Shown piece by piece: positions 19,424 to 24,254 of a DNA stretch of 24,254 bases. A model generated the notes under the pieces. That model was not told the origin of the DNA, did not search any database, and saw nothing but the letters and a program-made list of their open reading frames with translations. Origin of the DNA: Terfezia claveryi. Lineage: Eukaryota; Ascomycota; Pezizomycetes; Pezizales; Pezizaceae. The DNA is taken from positions 1-24,254 of the forward strand of contig WHUX01000471.1 in assembly GCA_015179025.1 (NCBI GenBank). The letters run 5' to 3'. Each line of letters begins with the position of its first letter. Within the stretch, counting starts at the first letter, position 1. The translations under genes were made by a program, and so were the position numbers.

Positions 19424-20014
19424 TCCAGTTCCGCTTCCAAGTCCGATTACGACTATGCCTCTTGGTCCATAGGATTGTTCAAGCAGCTATGTGATGGATG
19501 GCAGCGACTGCTGCAATGCAAATCGGATATAACGCAGCTGCATTGTCCGGTTTGGCATTTCCCCTTGTACTTGCAGGAATTGTATCATAAATGTAAGTTA
19601 GGTGAAAAATGAGAATGCATCAGGATACAATCTGAAAGCAGTATGGTGAATCGCTTCTCGAAATGTAAAATATTGTGGTGTAATATGGCTATGCACACCT
19701 ACTCAGAAGTAGAAATATTAAATGCTTTAGAAGTTCAATATTAGGTGCATCTAATGAGTCTAGAATGCATAGCAGCTCCTGGGTTGGATAATGCGGATCC
19801 AACAAGCCATATGTGGTTAAAAACGCATGACGGTCAGGGTAAGTTTTCCCACTACAAGAAATAGAGTCATCAGTCCAGTGCCATGACTATCTTGTCGAGG
19901 TATTTGTACATTAACGATATCACCAATAGCCAAGATCCAAATTTTATGTTCATTGCTGGTGTTCATACCGATTCACAATATTTTGACGAGCTTACGTGGT
20001 TTTTTTTTTTTTGA
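19424..20014 (+). pseudogene. Unknown protein, long frame with three internal stops
   Basis: A single frame of 196 codons follows a good splice-acceptor-like CCCCTCCAG. It reads DYDYASWSIGLFKQLCDGW, LHCPVWHFPLYLQELYHK, TYSEVEILNALEVQY, PGLDNADPTSHMWLKTHDG and FMFIAGVHTDSQYFDEL. It then runs into a T-run and the TGA at 20012. Internal stops are TGA 19610, TAG 19742 and TAG 19862. All are one C-to-T change from Arg or Gln codons, with no frameshift over 590 bp. No family is recognised. It is absent from simple ATG-based ORF lists because it has no long stop-free run. Confidence 0.5.
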
Positions 20015-20262
20015 ACACGTTGGAGTAGTTCTTCACAGTCCGGTAGTGATTGTGGAGCTTCTCTATCAGACTCTTCACTGTGTGAAGAATGATGACACAG
20101 AATGTCTTCTTGAATAGAATTATTAGATTCTTCAAGAGCCTACCTCAGCTTGTCAGAGTTTGAGCCTACCTTAACTGCACTCGCGAAATTCAAAGTAGGT
20201 GCCCACAAAGATGGAAGTTAAAAGTGGTTTTCAGAGCGAACGTGGCCGCCCTTGGAGATAAG
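20015..20262. other. Non-coding interval upstream of a small gene
   Basis: No supported reading frame. TTCTTCACA (near 20030) and TGTGAAGAA (near 20081) form an inverted pair with a long loop. Confidence 0.35.
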
Positions 20263-20269
20263 TATATAA
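20263..20269 (+). promoter_or_regulatory. TATA box of the 98-residue gene
   Basis: TATATAA lies about 120 bp upstream of the ATG at 20385. An A/C-rich leader (CAAACAAAACACCAAAGGCA) runs between them, which is typical of fungal 5' leaders. Confidence 0.5.
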
Positions 20270-20384
20270 CTAATCTAAACGTCCACTACTATACTGTAGA
20301 TATTCCTTCCACTAAGTACACTCGAGCAGCTCCAGACTTCAAACAAAACACCAAAGGCAAATACAATAACCATTCAATTCAACC

Positions 20385-20681
20385 ATGTCAGCAGTGCAAA
20401 TCAAATTGGGGCGTCAGATCTTGCAATTCTTACACAACTATAATATAATTATCGAGAGTGATATCAGCCAGTATCACTGGCATTATGGGGGTTCAGCATA
20501 CATGGTGACCAAGGGCGTGGTCACCAGCGTTGTCAATGCTATTCTAGAGGAATGGGTGTGTGAAGGCATGGAAGACATCATGGATTTTCAAAATACACTC
20601 GGGATGAGTCACGAAGAGGTTGTCAGGATGGTTCAGAACCTGGTGAAGATGGAACTAGGAAGGCGTTTTGGGGTGGCATGA
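20385..20681 (+). CDS. Hypothetical protein, 98 residues
   Basis: MSAVQIKLGRQILQFLHNYN continues through YHWHYGGSAYMVTKGVVTSV and ends GRRFGVA at a TGA. The start has favourable context (CAACCATGTC), a TATA box and an A/C-rich leader upstream. The composition is that of a soluble, mostly helical protein with an acidic middle (EEWVCEGMEDIMD) and no signal peptide or membrane segment. No family is recognised. An overlapping ORF at 20224-20448 uses a GTG start in another frame and is discounted. This is one of few intact frames in the window and shows none of the C-to-T stops of its neighbours. A one-exon gene or a retained exon are both possible. Confidence 0.6.
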   Translation: MSAVQIKLGRQILQFLHNYNIIIESDISQYHWHYGGSAYMVTKGVVTSVVNAILEEWVCEGMEDIMDFQNTLGMSHEEVVRMVQNLVKMELGRRFGVA

Positions 20682-21127
20682 TGAAGATAACATGTGCTCG
20701 TAAAGCAATTGTGGGGGAATGTGGAAAGGGGTGTTTGTGAGGCATCCAACAGTGGAGTGATTAAGTATTCATCGGCTAACTCTGTTGGAATAATTGATTT
20801 GCTCACCTTAAAAACACGCCATCCGTCATCCTCCTATTCACTGTGATATCCATTAATGAGGCAGGTCGACTAGTTTTTTTTATTTTTATTTTTGGCACCA
20901 TATTTTTGAAGTATAACGGTAAATGATTAATTCCTTCCCGGGGCTAGCTTCTGACGTAGAGCCACCAATTCATCCCTACACTTTTTTTTGCACCGTCTCT
21001 GCTGCCTCAGTTTGCTTGCCACTTTTCTTCCCCATTTTTTTGCATTCCTTAAAATTTCCTCTAAATCCGCACATTCCCTTTAGATTCTCAAACGTCCAAG
21101 TATCCCCTGCTCGTCGATGCTCCCCTA
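20682..21127. other. Intergenic, with pyrimidine-rich promoter-like tract
   Basis: Holds TTTTTATTTTTATTTTTGG near 20880 and a C/T-rich strand (20980-21080) directly upstream of the TATA box at 21132. Such pyrimidine tracts are common in fungal promoters. ORFs at 20923-21327 and on the opposite strand overlap this tract and the next leader and are not supported. Confidence 0.4.
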
Positions 21128-21131
21128 CGGC

Positions 21132-21137
21132 TATAAA
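21132..21137 (+). promoter_or_regulatory. TATA box of the 59-residue ORF
   Basis: TATAAA in GGCTATAAAGAGC, 54 bp before the ATG at 21191, with a leader free of upstream ATG. Confidence 0.55.
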
Positions 21138-21190
21138 GAGCACTTGGCACCGCATAGCAATATTCTCGCCAGCACTCAACCTTCTAAAGA

Positions 21191-21370
21191 ATGGGGTTCT
21201 CAGAGTTGGTAAACAAGGAGGACAAAACAAAACTCCCCTCGCAAACACAAGACCTCATTATTGTCCTCTCTCCGCCGACTTATCACACCATTCAAGCGGG
21301 CTTTCTCCAGGGGTCGCTCACCTTTAGGAGAAGTCTAGTCTGGTTGAGGTCGTTGTGCCAACCAGACTAG
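21191..21370 (+). CDS. Small hypothetical protein, 59 residues
   Basis: The ORF starts at the first ATG after the TATA box (AAAGAATGGGG). It reads MGFSELVNKEDKTKLPSQTQ, DLIIVLSPPTYHTIQAGF, LQGSLTFRRS and LVWLRSLCQPD, then TAG. It is below usual ORF length cut-offs. The last 12 codons are made of a perfect 12-bp inverted repeat (21335-21346 with 21359-21370), and the TAG is the end of its right arm. The natural C-terminus may therefore have been replaced by inserted DNA, leaving a truncated first exon. No family is recognised. Confidence 0.45.
   Translation: MGFSELVNKEDKTKLPSQTQDLIIVLSPPTYHTIQAGFLQGSLTFRRSLVWLRSLCQPD
21335..21370. repeat. 12-bp perfect inverted repeat
   Basis: CTAGTCTGGTTG and CAACCAGACTAG are separated by 12 nt, and AAAGTCTGG follows. 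It could act as an RNA hairpin at the 3' end of the small gene, or be the end of an inserted element. Confidence 0.7.
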
Positions 21371-21388
21371 GAAAAGTCTGGGCGGCGC

Positions 21389-21939
21389 TGTTACGGCCGA
21401 TAAGAGATAGGTAGATAGGTAATATTAGTTCGGGTGTTTTGTTGGTTTTTTAGTTTGCTTAGTTGCAGATCGCATCGATAGCTGAGTCATGCACGAGAAG
21501 TGGCTATAAAGGCCCTTCAGCGGCAGAGACCAAACATCGACATTGAGAGAAAGACTTCGACATTCTCTCTACGAGAGGCTTGTGCGACCCAGACTAATCG
21601 ACATCGATCGAGCGAGACAGAGCAATAGAAGTCACATATCGAGCACACATTCCCAGTCACCGTGAACAAAGACTGTACGCCGTCGAGCAACAGCCTAAGA
21701 CAAGCCCTCCAACAGCTCAGCTACAATTACCAACCCACGACCGGCATCCTCCGGATTCACATGCCTTCCACAATCCACAATGCCATCGCTACAGTTTCTC
21801 ATAACGCAGTCTTTCTCCCCAGGCTCTCCTCTGCATACGAGAAGCAGCCGGATCCTCTCTCCCCTGCATCCTTTCTACTTCACCGGCTGCGGCTTCTACA
21901 TTCCGAGACCTTGTAAGTATTCATTCAGATCTCCTAACA
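21389..21939 (+). mobile_element. Possible solo LTR
   Basis: Starts TGTTACGGCCGA and could end CTCCTAACA, giving about 551 bp with TG...CA ends. It contains TGAGTCA (21483-21489) and a TATA box (TATAAA, 21505-21510), followed by a long leader-like stretch without a convincing gene. This layout fits a gypsy LTR promoter. No target duplication flanks these ends (GGCGC versus CCTAC) and no second copy is in the window. A promoter plus first exon ending at CTTGTAAGT (a splice-donor-like site near 21911) is an equal alternative. ORFs here use GTG starts or lack support. Confidence 0.3.
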
Positions 21940-22511
21940 CCTACAGTACTAACTATAATCTCAAGAACTCTACGCACAGCAACCAAACCCACCCAGCGAC
22001 CGAACCGACCCAGTGTCCGACCAATCGACAGAACCCACCCAGCAAGCGAACCCATTTGCCAATCCCATAGGCTAAACTGCTAGAACTTGACTCTACACAT
22101 CTCTTAATATATTCCACTGAATCCCGTGTTGCAATTATTGCCATAGGGAGCCAACGCAATTCTACTGGCTAGTGAGTTTATAATTAAATTGAATAGTGTC
22201 CGGTTTATTCTCGAGTTTAAGCTAATGGAATTGGAATATCGGAAATCTGATCGGTTGGATGGGAAAGCTCGAGCCTTCCACCCCGTAACCTCCGCAACCT
22301 CCGCTACTTCAGCTATCCTACTCCTGCCACTGCTGTCTCTGCCTCCACCTCTACTTTTGGCCTTCAGAAGCGCAATCTAATACTACTTTCCACCAATAGT
22401 TCGATAAATACACGGCTTACACCTACATAAGGCATGTGCAGTACATCTATAGCTTCCAAATATCCGTTAGTTTAAGAAAGTCAAAAGATTATTATAGACG
22501 AACAAATAGTT
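21940..22511. other. Region without a supported gene; low-complexity segments
   Basis: An A/C-rich segment (21980-22060) reads NQTHPATEPTQCPTN in one frame, similar in style to retrotransposon gag leaders. Near 22285-22360 a CTCCGCAACCTCCGC-type low-complexity stretch occurs. No domain is identified. Confidence 0.35.
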
Positions 22512-22688
22512 ATGATCTACTGGAAAAAAGGGTTGGAAGCTCCATTTGGACAGAAGCAAGATATGCAAATGCGAGCTTTGGTGGAAACTGCTATTGCAGA
22601 GTTGCGAAAGTGTTTCCGCCTCCATGACCAAAAGATTCAAATACAAGGCACCCGCACTTCGAAAAGGCACTACAAAAGCATTGAGTAG
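22512..22688 (+). CDS. Weak hypothetical ORF, 58 residues
   Basis: MIYWKKGLEAPFGQKQDMQM continues ALVETAIAELRKCFRLHDQK and ends SKRHYKSIE with TAG. The composition is amphipathic and helical and looks more protein-like than the overlapping frames at 22436-22770. No promoter is visible, and it may be a remnant exon. No family is recognised. Confidence 0.25.
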   Translation: MIYWKKGLEAPFGQKQDMQMRALVETAIAELRKCFRLHDQKIQIQGTRTSKRHYKSIE

Positions 22689-23314
22689 GCAACTGCGGCA
22701 TTTATCACTTTGCACGTTAGGTTGCCCCGGGCGAACGGGAGTGAAAGATCCTGTCTTTACATCATATTAGATTGACAGGAGCACATTTGAATGATTCCTT
22801 CCTCTTTTACTCTCGTTTAACTACTTTGATACAGACAGTTATCCTGCAATGCACCTGCATTAATTACAGGAATATAGGTACTGTACCAAAAAGGGGCATG
22901 TTATCGCTCGGGTGGCGATTCCGCTTCTCCATGAATACCAAGAGCACTGTCCGGGTGGCTGAACTTTATCGGCCTTACGAATAAAGTTATGTCATACCAC
23001 ATACTTCCGAGAATACCACAGCAATCCTGGATCGCAATAACTCCTAGTCTCGGCACCAAATAACTCCGTAGTTTGGTGAGACCCGAAGTGGGTTAAAATA
23101 TAAAAGCGGTGCAATGTTGATACCTGAAGTTGGTTAAATATTGTTCTCGTGCCCAGACTCATAATTATGCTTAGCGCTCCAATAAGAGTCTGGGAGTAAA
23201 CTCCTCCGAAATTACACGCTAGTGTGCTCCGAACCGGCGCAGAATGCCAAGCCCAAGGTATATTGTGCTAGTAGCTCCGAATTTACACTAGTAGCTCCGA
23301 ATGTATTATGTTAG
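22689..23314. other. No supported gene
   Basis: Contains a 9-bp inverted pair, CCCAGACTC (23152-23160) and GAGTCTGGG (23186-23194), and a direct repeat of CTAGTAGCTCCGAAT near 23265-23300. The ORF at 22772-22984 has no recognisable features. Confidence 0.35.
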
Positions 23315-23647
23315 TTAGCTTGTTTTCGTCACTCCCGCCTGCACGCGTATACTACTCTGAGGGATCTTCCAATTACTGCAGACAACTGGGATCCAATTTT
23401 AATAACTGCTGAAGAAGCATTGTGGGAACCGCGGGTATTCCTGGTCTGTGAGCTGTTGCGCAATAGCAATATGGATGTGAGCTTGTTCTTCACACGACTT
23501 ATGAGTTCAAAATCAAAATGCCTAAAGGAGAAATAGCACAGCTTCATGGAGAACAAAGGCGTCGAGAAGGTGTTTGAGGCAATGTTGAGTGTGATGAGTT
23601 ACAATACAAAGAAGAAGCAGAACTCTACCACTTCCATATTGGAGTAG
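23315..23647 (+). pseudogene. Unknown protein, one internal TAG
   Basis: One frame reads LPITADNWDPILITAEEALW, EPRVFLVCELLRNSNMDVSL and FFTRLMSSKSKCLKEK, then TAG (23534-23536). It continues HSFMENKGVEKVFEAMLSVM and SYNTKKKQNSTTSILE to the TAG at 23645. There is no ATG at its start, so it is probably an internal exon or a fragment. The uniform protein-like composition across the stop suggests one nonsense change, CAG to TAG, in a recently functional frame. The minus-strand ORF at 23329-23556 is its shadow. No family is recognised. Confidence 0.5.
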
Positions 23648-23759
23648 AAGCAAAAATCAGGAGTAGGGTCATCCAGAACCAGATTTTTTTCATTACCCGT
23701 ATCAAATTAATTCGATTCTTTTACTATACAAATCTTGGAATCAGAGCATAGTGTAGAGC

Positions 23760-23965
23760 ATCTTGAGTTCATTCGGAGTTATAACGCTGTTCTGGGTTAT
23801 AATGCTTGATCGGCTCGTTCTGGAGTTATACACTCGTTTTAGCTCATTCCGATTATTATAGAGCTCGTGCAGCTCAATCAAAAGTTATAGGGCTCATTCA
23901 GCTCATTCGGAGGTTATTCAACCTCTAGTTTATAGGCTTGCTCCGTGCGTTATAGGCTCGCACAG
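23760..23965 (+). repeat. Degenerate edge of the terminal satellite
   Basis: Loose monomers such as GCTCGTTCTGGAGTTATA, GCTCATTCGGAGGTTATT and GCTCCGTGCGTTATAGGCTC resemble the 20-bp monomer of the array to the right, with divergence falling toward the array. Confidence 0.7.
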
Positions 23966-24254
23966 CACCTTATAAGCTTGCTCCGGGCAATATATGCTCG
24001 CTCAGTGCCTTATAGCCCTGCTCCGGGCAATATATGCTCGCTTGGTGCCTTATTGGCCTGCTCCGGGCAATATATGCTCGCTTGGTGCCTTATAGACCTG
24101 TTCCGGGCAATATATGCTCGCTCAGTGCCTTATAGGCCTGCTCCGGGCAATATATGCTCGCTTGGTGCCTTATTGGGCCTGCTCCGGAGAATATATGCTC
24201 GCTCAGTGCCTTATAGGGCTGCTCCGGGCAACTTGGTGCTTATTGGCCTGCTCC
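23966..24254 (+). repeat. 40-bp satellite array, continues past the window
   Basis: About seven units of 40 bp are each made of two related 20-bp monomers, GCTCCGGGCAATATATGCTC and GCTCAGTGCCTTATAGGCCT. The second monomer alternates between CTCAGTGCC and CTTGGTGCC. The last unit is shortened. Confidence 0.95.

Noticed and set aside
20976..21248. 90-codon minus-strand ORF
   Set aside because: Antisense to the pyrimidine-rich promoter tract and leader of the 21191 ORF.
21662..22070. ORFs of 84 and 96 codons
   Set aside because: The first needs a GTG start; the second has low-complexity Pro/Thr/Asn content in a probable leader or LTR-flank region.

Overview
This looks like a repeat-rich segment of a fungal nuclear genome, though eukaryotic repeat families alone do not fix the species. 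The indicators are a chromodomain Ty3/gypsy retrotransposon, a fungal-type integrase/CXC element, a Crinkler-like gene with a kinase part, short TATA-driven genes without bacterial signals, and decay by C-to-T changes (CAG to TAG, CAA to TAA, CGA to TGA) like that left by repeat-induced point mutation (RIP). There is no bacterial operon, rRNA, intact tRNA gene or CRISPR array.

Left third (1-9940). A large foldback (inverted-repeat) structure has arms of at least about 870 bp around a short core of 34-bp repeats (8881-9070). Two related Ty3/gypsy elements, both reading leftward, have inserted into its left arm. Element A is represented by its 5' LTR (533-1155) and the start of gag (1-483) and runs off the window. 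Element B is complete (1663-8511): LTRs, gag, protease, RT, RNase H, integrase and chromodomain, with AAGYA target duplications whose unoccupied counterpart survives in the right arm at 9434-9438. B is dead through stop codons and lost active-site residues but has almost no indels. A 248-bp element (4317-4564) is inserted in its RNase H region.

Middle (9941-17080). There is a G-rich degenerate repeat (10076-10410), about 55 copies of a 20-bp minisatellite (10420-11571), a tRNA-derived SINE-like piece (about 11750-11960), and a 1.8-kb array of the same 34-bp repeat found in the foldback core (12048-13864). Next comes a rightward integrase-only element with coding minisatellites and a CXC cysteine motif (14116-16653). 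A 288-bp GC-rich element full of GGCGCC hexamers (14870-15157) interrupts its integrase core. It shares terminal inverted repeats (CATCAGCAAAGAA-like) with the insertion in element B. A third GC-rich block of palindromes (16909-17077) follows.

Right third (17080-24254). Base composition is more gene-like. It holds a decayed Crinkler-type nuclease plus protein-kinase gene (17122-18530), two decayed reading frames of unknown family (18986-19330, 19424-20014), and small plausible genes at 20385-20681 and 21191-21370, each with a TATA box. Further on are a possible solo LTR (21389-21939), a weak small ORF (22512-22688), a broken ORF (23315-23647), and a tandem array of a 40-bp unit made of two diverged 20-bp monomers that runs out of the window.

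The main novelty candidate is the pair of short elements with shared CATCAGC ends and unrelated internal arrays of palindromic words. Second is the foldback structure, which permits dating by empty and filled target sites and shares its core repeat with a nearby satellite.
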